A stretch of DNA of 15,926 bases from DATBMY01 sp036554605 (GTDB lineage: Bacteria; Acidobacteriota; Blastocatellia; UBA7656). The stretch is taken from NCBI GenBank assembly GCA_036554605.1, contig DATBMY010000513.1:1-15926 (forward strand). The letters are read 5' to 3'. The number at the start of each line of letters is the position of its first letter. Position 1 is the stretch's first letter. Of the stretch, positions 1 through 7,441 are shown piece by piece. The position numbers and the translations under genes were made by a program. Below the pieces are notes generated by a model. It saw only the letters and a program-made list of their open reading frames with translations. It did no database searches and was not told the DNA's origin.

Positions 1-479
1 TGCTGTACCCAGCGCTGATCGGGCACGGTGCGAAGGTCGGGCGCCGAGGGTCTCGACGGCGGCCGCACGGGCGGCGGCAAGGCCGGGGCGACAACCGTAG
101 GCGGAGCGGCGTCGAGCATATCGTCATCGGCGGGCTGAGCCCTCTCGGGCGGCGCCTCGCCGGGGAGGTTCCTTGCGATCTGGGGTTCTGCCTGCGCCTC
201 GCGCTCAACGGGCCTCGCCCTGGGCGCCTGCTCGACAGGCTCGGGTGGCTGCTGGGAAACCTGTGGCAGCCGCCCGCCACAGTTCTGACAGAAAGACCAG
301 CCAGCTTCGTTCATTGCCTGGCAACGCGGGCAAGCTATGTCTTGCACTATGTTTGTCGCCTCCTGTTCGATTTTTTCGGGCGAGGTGATAGGCGCTGCCG
401 TCTTCAGAGGGGTCGCGCACATACGACACACCGACGACTGGTCTCTGTTGGCGGCCCCGCAATTCGGACAAGTAATCAT
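1..479 (-). CDS. Double zinc-ribbon protein, C-terminus outside window (partial)
   Basis: The reading frame is open from an ATG at 479 to the window edge (159 whole codons), so the 3' end is missing. Two CxxC...CxxC zinc ribbons are visible. The first uses Cys4, Cys7, Cys18 and Cys21 (it opens MITCPNCGA); the second uses Cys50, Cys53, Cys64 and Cys67 (ACPRCQ...FCQNCG). From about residue 72 a Pro/Ala/Glu-rich, probably disordered linker follows. No membrane segment is seen in the visible part. Such N-terminal ribbons with a proline-rich linker often precede a membrane or enzymatic domain, but that part is not visible and no function is assigned. The gene lies downstream of the debranching-enzyme gene on the same strand, 134 bp away, and appears to have its own promoter, so it is probably not part of that operon. 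The start is supported by a GGGAG about 8 nt upstream of the ATG. Confidence 0.8.
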   Translation of the reverse strand, partial: MITCPNCGAANRDQSSVCRMCATPLKTAAPITSPEKIEQEATNIVQDIACPRCQAMNEAGWSFCQNCGGRLPQVSQQPPEPVEQAPRARPVEREAQAEPQIARNLPGEAPPERAQPADDDMLDAAPPTVVAPALPPPVRPPSRPSAPDLRTVPDQRWVQ

Positions 480-511
480 GCGTGGATGCTCCCAATTATT
501 AGCTCGCCGGT

Positions 512-540
512 ATTATACGGTAAGGGAATTATTGTGGAAA
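512..540 (-). promoter_or_regulatory. Putative sigma70-type promoter of the zinc-ribbon gene
   Basis: On the minus strand a perfect TATAAT lies at 517-512, with a weak -35 candidate TTTCCA at 540-535 and a 17-bp spacer. Transcription would start about 30 nt before the ATG at 479. The -10 box is convincing and the -35 box is poor. Confidence 0.5.
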
Positions 541-557
541 CAGGAAAGTCGCTCTTT

Positions 558-588
558 CAGAGATCAGAGGTCGGAGGTCAGGATTCAG
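558..588. repeat. Degenerate tandem heptamer, about 4 copies
   Basis: Consecutive 7-mers read CAGAGAT, CAGAGGT, CGGAGGT, CAGGATT and then CAG. The tract lies in the gap between the debranching-enzyme stop (614) and the zinc-ribbon gene. It has the same organisation as the other short tandem repeats in this window but a different unit. No hairpin typical of a terminator is formed by it; only a weak 5-bp GAAAG/CTTTC stem lies beside it at 544-558. Confidence 0.6.
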
Positions 589-613
589 TGAGACTCGCAT
601 TTCAAATACCGTT

Positions 614-2680
614 TCACAAACCGCCGGCCACCGATCCCTCTGCTCCCTCGGTCTTTATCCAGCTCCTGAGCATCTCGGCCACGCTCCAGGCTTGCGCGAC
701 GCAGCCGCGCGGCATGAACGGAGGCTCGGCGTCGAATATTTCGCTTATCGAACCGGCGCAGCCCTCGCTCAAGTGTGGCGCCATACCTTCGAGCGCCTTG
801 CGCGCGCCGGCGCGGTCCTCCGGATAGACTTTTAACCACGCATCGATGAACGGCCCTATGAGCCAGGCCCAGACCGTGCCCTGGTGATAGGCCGCGTCGC
901 GCGCACGCAGGTCGCCATAGTATTTCGATTTGTAGTCCGGGTGATCGGGCGAGAGCGAGCGCAATCCCACGGGCGTGAGCAGCCGCTCGCGCACCGTCTC
1001 CATCACCGGCTTCCATCTCGATTCGTCGAGCACCGGATGCCTGAGCGATATTGCGAATACCTGATTAGGACGGCACGCCGAATCGTCGCCCCGTTCCCCG
1101 TCGACGACATCGTATAGGTAACCGCCCTGCTCATACCAGAATCGCTCGTTGAAAGAGAGGCGCGCCCGCTCTGCCCATTCGGCATAAACGCGCGCGGTCG
1201 CTTCAGACTCCACGCCCCCCACCCAGCTCTCCAACAATCGCAGCGCGTTGTACCATAGCGCGTTGATCTCGACCGCCTTGCCGCGCCGGGGCGTGACGAC
1301 CCACCCGTCTACCTTCGCGTCCATCCATGTCAGCTGGTATCCTTCGGCCCCTTGCGAAAGCAACCCGTCCGCCGGGTCCATCGCTATGCCGAAACGCGCG
1401 CCGCGCATGTGATGCTCGATAATCTCTATGAGCCTCGGCAGTATGAGATGGAGCGTCGCTTTGTCCGAAGTCGTGCTGACGTATCTGTCAAGCGCGTGAA
1501 AGAACCATAGCGTGGCATCGGCCGTGTGATATAACCCTTCGTTTTCGCCCTCCGGGAACAGGTTCGGTATCAGCCCGTCGCGTATGTAATGCGCGAAGGT
1601 GCGCAATATGTAGCGCGCTTCGATGGCCCTGCCGGTGGCGAGCGTCAGTCCTTCGAGGCTTATCATCGTGTCGCGCCCCCAGTCGGTAAACCAGTGGTAG
1701 CCGGCTACTACCGTGCGCATCTCGTCTCCCGCCGCGCGCGCGCGGACGGAGTCCTCTACGCGGCCCGCCGGGATGATTATGAACTGGTCGGCGGCAAATA
1801 CCAGCTCGGCCGCAACGCCGCTGCCGGCCGCCGGGCCGGCCATGTCGATCAGCTGGCGGCGGCGGCTCTGTTCGGCCGCGAACGCTTCTTCGGGCTCAAG
1901 CGCCTGTATGATCTCCCACCCTTCGCTGGAGGCGATCATCGCGACCAGATCGGCGTCGTTCATCTCAACGTGAAAATATCCCGGACTCCAGAGGTCGCCT
2001 ACGTGATCGTATCCGCGCCGCTGCTCGATTCTATAGAGCAGGTTTTCTATCTTCTCTCTCCTGAAAGTGAACGCCCAGTCATTTGCGCGCAGCAGCAGGC
2101 GAAGCGCCGGAAGGTGAGAGCCGGGAATGCTCAGCTCATAACGATCTTCGATCACGCTCAGCAAGTATGGGCTTTCGGATTCCCGGCTGACGCGCCCCTC
2201 GTGCTGGCGCATGTGTATGGCCGGCCGCAGCGCGAGTCTGATAGGGCCGCCGCGCTCCAGGCGATATCTCACGATCGCCGTGTTCTGCCCGTGAGGCAGC
2301 AATACTCGCTTCTCTATCAGCGTGCCTTCGATATCGTACCTCCAGACGGGCAGCCCGTCATCGAGGCGGAACTCGGTCAGGTATTTTGCGCCGTTGAGCG
2401 CGAAACCCGTATCGGTTCGTTCTGTAGCGTTGAGCCGCACGGTGCGGCCGCCGGGAAAGCGAACGTCGTCGAGAAGATCGTTGAGCATCATCGTGCGGCC
2501 GTAGGGCGAAGGGAGCGCGGATATGAGCAGCCCGTGAAATCGCCGCGTCAGCGCCCCGAGGACCGTCCCCGAAGCGTAACCGCCCAGCCCGTTCGTCACC
2601 AGCCATTCGAGCGACGGGTCGTAGGCGGGCTCACCGGCTCCGGCCGCAAAGCGAGGTATCTCGCGAATTATTTCACTCAT
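614..2680 (-). CDS. Glycogen debranching enzyme, amylo-alpha-1,6-glucosidase family (GH133-like)
   Basis: The 688-residue product matches the bacterial/archaeal type of glycogen debranching enzyme, which hydrolyses alpha-1,6 branch glucose in glycogen or maltodextrin in the cytoplasm. Residues 25-280 form the N-terminal beta-rich domain, recognisable from EWLVTNGLGGYASGT (25-39) and RRFHGLL (46-52). Residues 290-675 form the (alpha/alpha)6 amylo-glucosidase domain. Hallmarks there are WFTDWGRDTMISLEGL (330-345), LIPNLFPEG (370-378), TADATLWFFHALDRY (386-400), RPNQVFAISL (537-546) and YHQGTVWAWLIGPF (598-611). The length is usual and no key block is missing. The ATG at 2680 lies inside the end of treZ: the two genes overlap by 8 nt, which implies one transcript and translational coupling. 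The product would supply linear glucan to the neighbouring MalQ and TreZ steps. The symbol is left blank because names for this family are inconsistent. Confidence 0.93.
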   Translation of the reverse strand: MSEIIREIPRFAAGAGEPAYDPSLEWLVTNGLGGYASGTVLGALTRRFHGLLISALPSPYGRTMMLNDLLDDVRFPGGRTVRLNATERTDTGFALNGAKYLTEFRLDDGLPVWRYDIEGTLIEKRVLLPHGQNTAIVRYRLERGGPIRLALRPAIHMRQHEGRVSRESESPYLLSVIEDRYELSIPGSHLPALRLLLRANDWAFTFRREKIENLLYRIEQRRGYDHVGDLWSPGYFHVEMNDADLVAMIASSEGWEIIQALEPEEAFAAEQSRRRQLIDMAGPAAGSGVAAELVFAADQFIIIPAGRVEDSVRARAAGDEMRTVVAGYHWFTDWGRDTMISLEGLTLATGRAIEARYILRTFAHYIRDGLIPNLFPEGENEGLYHTADATLWFFHALDRYVSTTSDKATLHLILPRLIEIIEHHMRGARFGIAMDPADGLLSQGAEGYQLTWMDAKVDGWVVTPRRGKAVEINALWYNALRLLESWVGGVESEATARVYAEWAERARLSFNERFWYEQGGYLYDVVDGERGDDSACRPNQVFAISLRHPVLDESRWKPVMETVRERLLTPVGLRSLSPDHPDYKSKYYGDLRARDAAYHQGTVWAWLIGPFIDAWLKVYPEDRAGARKALEGMAPHLSEGCAGSISEIFDAEPPFMPRGCVAQAWSVAEMLRSWIKTEGAEGSVAGGL

Positions 2681-4580
2681 CTTTATCTTCCTTCTCTTCC
2701 TCCGCGGGTTTCAATACCGCCGCCGCATGGCCGGGGATAAACCACCCGTCTTCCACCTCCAGATCGAGCGCGCCCGCCCCGCCATAGCGCGGGTCTTCGC
2801 TCGACCAGGCGAGCGCCCAGCGTTTACCTTCCGGCGGCGCAAGCAGAGGCTCCGGCGCATGCTCAAGCTTGAGGTCGCGCCCGAGGTTTACAACCAGCAA
2901 GCGCTCTTCGTCTTCGTCGCTTTCGCTAAAAAACCTGAGCGCGAAAGCCTCGTCCCCTAACACCGCGCCATCCACTGCTCCCTTGCGCTGCGCCCGGATG
3001 GCGGGCTCGGCGCGGCGAAGTTTTATCAAGTCGCGGTGAAGGTCATAAGCCTCCTTGTGCGCCGCGCGCTCGGATAAATCGAGCTTGCACATCTCGAAGG
3101 TCGAGCGCGCGGCCGGGTCGGCGAGCCCGCGCTTTGCGTCGTCGGTTGCGAGGCTCGGAAACTGCTCGAGAAATTCGGCGCGCCCGCGGCGGACCTTTGC
3201 CGCAAGCTCCTCATTGTGGTCGGCGAAGTATAGAAACGGGGACGACGCGGCGAACTCCTGCCCCTGAAAGAGCATCGGCGTTCCCGGCGCGAGCAGCGTA
3301 AGCGCGGTCATCGCGCGGTAGCGGCCGGGGCTCGTCAGCAGGTGCGCTCGCTTGCCCGAGCCGGAGTTGGCTACCTGGTCGTGGTTCTCGATGAAATTGA
3401 CGAAAGCCGCGGGATCGAGATCCAAGGCCGGAGTGCCGCGCCGCTGCTTCTGCCAGCTGTAGCGCTGGCCCTGGAAGAGGTAGCCCCACTTTGCGGCCGA
3501 TATGAACTCCTGGGGCGAGCCGAGGTGATCCGAATAGTATGCTTCTTTGCGGCCGGTGAGCGCGACAATCGCGCTGTGATGAAAATCGTCATTCCACAGC
3601 GCGTCGATGCCATAGCCGCCGCGCTCGGCCGGCCTCGCCAGTCGCGCGTGCTGCGGCTCGTTTTCGGCGACGATAATTATGTCGCGCCCGCGCGCGTACT
3701 CTCTCGCGCGGCGACTGATTTCAAGCAGTATGTGCGGCTCGCTATCGTCGAATATGCTCTGCGTGGCATCAAGACGAAGACCGTCGAAGTGAAACTCGTC
3801 GATCCAGTAGCCGGCGTTCGATATGAAGAATTCGCGCACGGAGCTTGAGCCCGGGCCGTCGAAGTTCAAGGCATCGCCCCATTCGGTCACGTGGCGGTTG
3901 GTGAAATAGTCTTCGGAGAATTGCCCGAGATAATTGCCGTCCGGGCCGAGGTGGTTATAAACGACGTCGAGTATCACGCCGAGACCTGTCGAATGCGCGC
4001 GCGCAATAAAGCGGCGCAGGTCATCGGGCGAGCCATATAGCCGGGTCGGCGCGAAGAGGTTGACGCCATCATAACCCCAGCCGAATTCGCCGGGGAAATC
4101 CGCGATGGGCATGACCTCTATAACCGTCACCCCGACGCGGGCAAGCTCTTCAAGCTCGCGCGCGGCCGCCTCCCATGTTCCTTCCCTGGTGAAGGTCCCG
4201 ACGTGCATCTCGTATATGACCTGCCCCTGGCGGCCGACGCCCGGCCATTCGGAGTCATCCCACTCGAAGCCGCCGGGCGAGACGACCTCCGACGGGCCGT
4301 GCGGTCCCCGGGGTTGAAAGCGCGAGGCCGGGTCGGGATAAAGCTCGCCCTCGCGGTCGAGCCTGATCCGGTATAGCGCGCCTTCGCGGACATCGTTTGC
4401 CAGACCCGAAAAATACCCTTGCTCTTCCGGCTCAAGCTCTATGCCGCGGCTCGCGTCTCCGCCTTCTATAACTACTTCGACGCTTTTGCGGCGCGGTGCC
4501 CAGACGCGAAAATGAACGCCGACGCCCGGCAATAGCTCCGCCCCGACAGGCAGCCTCCTCGGCGGCTCAGCGGTCTTCAT
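2673..4580 (-). CDS. treZ: Malto-oligosyltrehalose trehalohydrolase
   Basis: TreZ (GH13) cleaves the alpha-1,4 bond next to the terminal trehalosyl unit of maltooligosyl-trehalose and releases free trehalose. The 635-residue product has an N-terminal CBM48-like beta domain (VGAELLPGVGVHFRVWAPR, 12-30), a GH13 barrel from about residue 120 (YEMHVGTF) and a C-terminal beta domain after about 540. The GH13 blocks are DVVYNHLGPDGNYL (205-218), FDGLRLDATQS with nucleophile Asp271 (265-275), IIIVAENEPQ with acid/base Glu306, and FIENHDQVANSG with Asp401. The sequence WNDDFHHSAIVALTGR (329-344) is diagnostic for TreZ rather than GlgB or GlgX. An in-frame ATG lies further upstream at 4625, but the start at 4580 is preferred because AAAGGTG lies about 10 nt before it and the family's usual N-terminus begins here. 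The gene overlaps the debranching-enzyme gene and is divergent from malQ. TreY is not in the window. Confidence 0.95.
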   Translation of the reverse strand: MKTAEPPRRLPVGAELLPGVGVHFRVWAPRRKSVEVVIEGGDASRGIELEPEEQGYFSGLANDVREGALYRIRLDREGELYPDPASRFQPRGPHGPSEVVSPGGFEWDDSEWPGVGRQGQVIYEMHVGTFTREGTWEAAARELEELARVGVTVIEVMPIADFPGEFGWGYDGVNLFAPTRLYGSPDDLRRFIARAHSTGLGVILDVVYNHLGPDGNYLGQFSEDYFTNRHVTEWGDALNFDGPGSSSVREFFISNAGYWIDEFHFDGLRLDATQSIFDDSEPHILLEISRRAREYARGRDIIIVAENEPQHARLARPAERGGYGIDALWNDDFHHSAIVALTGRKEAYYSDHLGSPQEFISAAKWGYLFQGQRYSWQKQRRGTPALDLDPAAFVNFIENHDQVANSGSGKRAHLLTSPGRYRAMTALTLLAPGTPMLFQGQEFAASSPFLYFADHNEELAAKVRRGRAEFLEQFPSLATDDAKRGLADPAARSTFEMCKLDLSERAAHKEAYDLHRDLIKLRRAEPAIRAQRKGAVDGAVLGDEAFALRFFSESDEDEERLLVVNLGRDLKLEHAPEPLLAPPEGKRWALAWSSEDPRYGGAGALDLEVEDGWFIPGHAAAVLKPAEEEKEDKDE

Positions 4581-4774
4581 TAAACGAGCACCTTTCTTAT
4601 ATGAAGGATGATAAAGGCAGGACACCTCTTGGAGATTTGCTCACGAGCGCCCGGCCGTGATCGGTTAGATAAATAGCCTGCCTCATCGACGGGGCGCGTG
4701 TAAAGAGCGACGGCGATATTATTATGCTAAGATCTCTCCGGCGCTTGAGAAAGCCAGGCATCGAAGAGGCCCTG
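4581..4774. other. Divergent intergenic region between treZ and malQ
   Basis: These 194 bp must carry the promoters of both transcripts. AT-rich -10-like words occur for malQ (TATTAT 4717-4722, or TATGCT 4723-4728) and for treZ (a stretch reading TATTTATC on the minus strand near 4669-4676). None is paired with a good -35 box, so no promoter is called. No clear operator palindrome was found. Confidence 0.4.
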
Positions 4775-6298
4775 ATGAGATTCCAGAGAGCAAGCGGCAT
4801 TCTGCTGCACCCGTCATCACTTCCCGGTAGATTTGGTATCGGCGACCTGGGCGGCGAGGCATATAAGTTCATAGACTTCCTATCGGCAAGCGGGCAGCGG
4901 CTCTGGCAGATTCTGCCGCTCGGCCCGCCCGGCTACGGCAACTCGCCATATCAGAGTTATTCGGCTTTCGCGGGAAATACGCTGCTCGTCAGCCCCGAGC
5001 GACTTGTGAAGGACGGGTTGCTTTCGGAAGACGACCTCGCCGGCGCTCCTGAATTTCCGGGCAAGCGCATCGATTTTGCCCGAGTGATCGAGTTCAAGAG
5101 AACTATCCTCGAAAAAGCCTTCGACAATTTCACGAGGACCGAAGATTTGCGGCTCGGCGAGGAGTTCGAGACTTTTCTGCGCTACGCCGCGGCGTGGCTT
5201 GACGATTACGCGCTCTTTGCCGCGCTCAAGGATGAACATAACGGCGCCGTCTGGAATAGCTGGGAGCCGGGCCTTGCCTCGCGCGAGGCGAAGGCGATTG
5301 CACGGGCGCGCGAGCGATTGCGCGAGCGTATAGAAGCGCACGAGTTTTTTCAATACCTCTTCTTCAAGCAATGGCTGGAGCTGAAGCGCTACGCAAACCA
5401 GAAAGAGATAAAGATCATCGGCGACATGCCGATCTTTGTCGCGCACAATTCGGCCGACGTCTGGTCACACCCCGACCTGTTCAAGCTCGACGGGCGAGGC
5501 AATCCGACTTCGGTAGCCGGCGTGCCCCCCGATCTGTTCAGCAAGACCGGCCAGCTCTGGGGCAACCCCGTCTATAACTGGGACCGCTTCCGCGAGATGG
5601 GCTTTCGCTGGTGGATAGAGCGCGTGCGCGAAACGCTGCGCACCGTCGACCTTGTGCGCATAGACCATTTCCGAGGATTCGTCGCGACCTGGGAGGTGCC
5701 GGGCGGAGAAAAGACGGCCGAGCGAGGCAAGTGGGTCGGGGTGCCGGGCCGCGAGCTGTTCAACGCCATGCGCAATGCGCTCGGCGACCTTGCGGTCCTG
5801 GCCGAAGACCTGGGCACGATCACGCCCGACGTTATCGCGCTTCGCGAAGAGCTGGGCCTGCCCGGCATGCGCGTTTTGCAATTCGCCTTTGGCGGCGACC
5901 CCCGCGATACGCACCTGCCCCACAACTACGATCATAATACGGTCGTCTATACGGGCACGCACGACAACGACACCACGGTCGGGTGGTTCAGGGCCGCGCC
6001 GGGCAAGAATTCCACACAGGATGCCGATCAGATAAAGCGCGAGCGCGAGCGCTGCATGAAGTACCTCAATACGGATGGGAGCGAGATCAACTGGGACTTC
6101 ATACGCGCGGCCCTCTCGTCGGTCGCCGACCTTGCGATCATCCCGCTGCAAGACGTGTTGGGGCTTGATTCGTCCGCGCGCATGAACGTGCCCGCGAGCG
6201 AGGAAGGCAACTGGGGCTGGCGCTATGAAGAGGGCGCGCTCGACGAAGCACCGAGCCGCCGCCTCAAAGAGATGTCCGAGCTATACGCAAGAAAGTAA
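4775..6298 (+). CDS. malQ: 4-alpha-glucanotransferase (amylomaltase/disproportionating enzyme, GH77)
   Basis: MalQ transfers maltooligosaccharide segments between alpha-1,4-glucans, releasing glucose and lengthening acceptor chains. The 507-residue length is normal. The N-terminal block ASGILLHPSSLPGRFGIGDLG (6-26) and the following LGPPGYGNSPYQ (49-60) are classic GH77. The catalytic triad is visible: Asp297 in LVRIDHFRGF, Glu344 in VLAEDLG and Asp397 in THDNDT. VPPDLFSKTGQLWGNPVYNW (250-269) is the conserved 250s-loop region. The start at 4775 is chosen over an in-frame ATG at 4724 because GAAGAGG lies 5 nt before it and the protein then begins where family members begin. It is transcribed divergently from treZ and the debranching enzyme, with which it shares substrates. 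Its TAA stop lies inside the left arm of the 31-bp inverted repeat, which probably terminates it. Confidence 0.96.
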   Translation: MRFQRASGILLHPSSLPGRFGIGDLGGEAYKFIDFLSASGQRLWQILPLGPPGYGNSPYQSYSAFAGNTLLVSPERLVKDGLLSEDDLAGAPEFPGKRIDFARVIEFKRTILEKAFDNFTRTEDLRLGEEFETFLRYAAAWLDDYALFAALKDEHNGAVWNSWEPGLASREAKAIARARERLRERIEAHEFFQYLFFKQWLELKRYANQKEIKIIGDMPIFVAHNSADVWSHPDLFKLDGRGNPTSVAGVPPDLFSKTGQLWGNPVYNWDRFREMGFRWWIERVRETLRTVDLVRIDHFRGFVATWEVPGGEKTAERGKWVGVPGRELFNAMRNALGDLAVLAEDLGTITPDVIALREELGLPGMRVLQFAFGGDPRDTHLPHNYDHNTVVYTGTHDNDTTVGWFRAAPGKNSTQDADQIKRERERCMKYLNTDGSEINWDFIRAALSSVADLAIIPLQDVLGLDSSARMNVPASEEGNWGWRYEEGALDEAPSRRLKEMSELYARK

Positions 6299-6363
6299 AA
6301 AGTTAAAAGTTAAAAGTAAAAAGTGAATAATTCTTTTTACTTTTAACTTTTAACTTTTTACTT
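6293..6363. terminator. Perfect 31-bp inverted repeat of heptamers; likely bidirectional terminator
   Basis: The left arm 6293-6323 and right arm 6333-6363 are perfect reverse complements around the 9-nt loop TGAATAATT. Each arm is a run of heptamers (TTAAAAG twice, with TAAAAAG-type units at the ends). The element sits exactly between two convergent genes. The malQ stop (6296-6298) lies in the left arm, and the stop of the minus-strand HEXXH gene (6364-6362) overlaps the end of the right arm by two bases. The stem is AT-rich and ends in U-rich tracts on both strands, so bidirectional termination is plausible. It may also be a low-complexity repeat expansion. Confidence 0.7.
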
Positions 6364-7426
6364 AGAAATGCTTCGAGGTGTCGAACTTCTCCGCTAGGTA
6401 AGCCCGCCGCCAGTTTTTATTTACGCGGTCGAGCAGCAGGCCTTCGGCCGCGCCGAACGCATAAAAGACTATTCGCTCTATTTTTTCTAATGACAGGGTC
6501 GTGAGGTTGGTTATGATCCCTTCGCGAAGGTCTCGGGCTACTTTCTCAAACGAAGTGAAATCCTTGAGCGCGCCGAACTCGGCCGCCGGCTTGTAGCGCG
6601 CGGCCGCGAGCGTGGCCAGGTGATACTCGGTGTATCTGGCCATCCCCTCCTGCCATATCTGAAATGAGAAGTATTTCGAATCGTCCGCCGAAAGACCGCC
6701 GGTGAACTCTCGCCGCGCGGCGAAGTAGGCGGCGGCCTTGCTCTTAAGCTCGGCGGCAGGCGCGGCGAGCGCGTCCGAGAGCGCCCGGCACAGCGCGGAG
6801 AATCTCTTGTTGACTTCCGGGTCCGCGTAGGGGAAGGGGTGGTTCAGCATCCACATGCTGTTTTGATCGCCGCGCGATAAATTGAGCGCCTCGGTCTTTG
6901 CTCGGTAATCGGCTTCAGAATATTGAAGCTGGTGAAAATGCTCGTGGAGCAGAACGATCACCCACGGCGTGCTCGTCCGCGTGTAGGTTTTCTCGGCCTG
7001 GCCTATGACAACGGTCGGTATCCCCTCCAGAAAGAGTGTCGCGATCATTCCCGGCCCAAAGACCCTCTTGCGATGATAAACATCGCTTTTGAGCGCCGGG
7101 TCATACCTTGATTTAGAAAACTCTTTAGGCGGATCAGGATGGCGAACTAAAAACTCATGCTCGCCGGTCACAAGCAAAACCGCAAACGGCGCCTTGCTCC
7201 ATCCCTTCCAAATCTCGTCGCCGAGTTTGTCTGCTACGCGGAAAGCTTCCGCCATGCGCGTGTGGTCGGCCGGCGGGATTTGCGGCTGCTCCTGCGCGGT
7301 CGCCGTCTTGCTAAAGCAGATCAGCAAGGCAAGACAGAAAAAAAGATGAAAGGGTGAAGAACGAATCACGGCGGACGAATAGAAAATATGAGAAATTGAT
7401 GAATATAAACGGCTCTTTTGTCCCAT
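6362..7426 (-). CDS. Exported putative zinc metallopeptidase (HEXXH protein), family not recognised
   Basis: The 354-residue product has a hydrophobic signal segment (HLFFCLALLICF, 27-38) followed by a likely signal peptidase I site after TATA (41-44), so it is probably secreted or periplasmic. Residues 159-167 (LLHEHFHQL) contain a HEXXH zinc-binding motif at 161-165. Glu260 in WQEGMARYTEY is a possible third, gluzincin-like ligand. The family was not recognised and the substrate is unknown; peptidase activity is inferred from the motif only. The ATG at 7426 overlaps the rfbD stop as TGATG with GGGG runs just upstream, which suggests coupling. However, a GTG at 7369 would give a more typical signal peptide (MIRSSPFHLFFCLALL), so the true start may be there; that start has no visible Shine-Dalgarno sequence. 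The first 20 codons are AT-rich and may be spurious. Confidence 0.72.
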   Translation of the reverse strand: MGQKSRLYSSISHIFYSSAVIRSSPFHLFFCLALLICFSKTATAQEQPQIPPADHTRMAEAFRVADKLGDEIWKGWSKAPFAVLLVTGEHEFLVRHPDPPKEFSKSRYDPALKSDVYHRKRVFGPGMIATLFLEGIPTVVIGQAEKTYTRTSTPWVIVLLHEHFHQLQYSEADYRAKTEALNLSRGDQNSMWMLNHPFPYADPEVNKRFSALCRALSDALAAPAAELKSKAAAYFAARREFTGGLSADDSKYFSFQIWQEGMARYTEYHLATLAAARYKPAAEFGALKDFTSFEKVARDLREGIITNLTTLSLEKIERIVFYAFGAAEGLLLDRVNKNWRRAYLAEKFDTSKHF

Positions 7427-7441
7427 CACCCCATCACCCCT
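7421..7441. repeat. Octamer repeat (TCACCCCA/T, 2-3 copies) across the rfbD stop
   Basis: TCACCCCA (7426-7433) and TCACCCCT (7434-7441) are two complete 8-bp units, preceded by a partial TCCCA. On the minus strand they encode the last residues and the TGA of rfbD and provide the ATG of the next gene. The unit is the same as in the large inverted repeat at 15493-15710. Confidence 0.65.

Noticed and set aside
543..558. GGAAAG-TCGCT-CTTTC hairpin as a terminator of the debranching-enzyme gene
   Set aside because: Only 5 bp of stem with no following T-run in the transcript direction; too weak to call.
1589..2740. 383-codon open frame on the plus strand opposite the debranching enzyme
   Set aside because: It mirrors the coding frame of a well-supported GH133-like gene in GC-rich DNA, its product has no recognisable motif, and it has no ribosome-binding site.
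3342..3848. 168-codon plus-strand frame inside treZ
   Set aside because: Antisense shadow of conserved GH13 barrel sequence.
4597..4686. Possible 29-residue minus-strand peptide (MRQAIYLTDHGRAL...) just upstream of treZ
   Set aside because: Looks superficially protein-like, but there is no convincing ribosome-binding site and no second evidence; too short to support.
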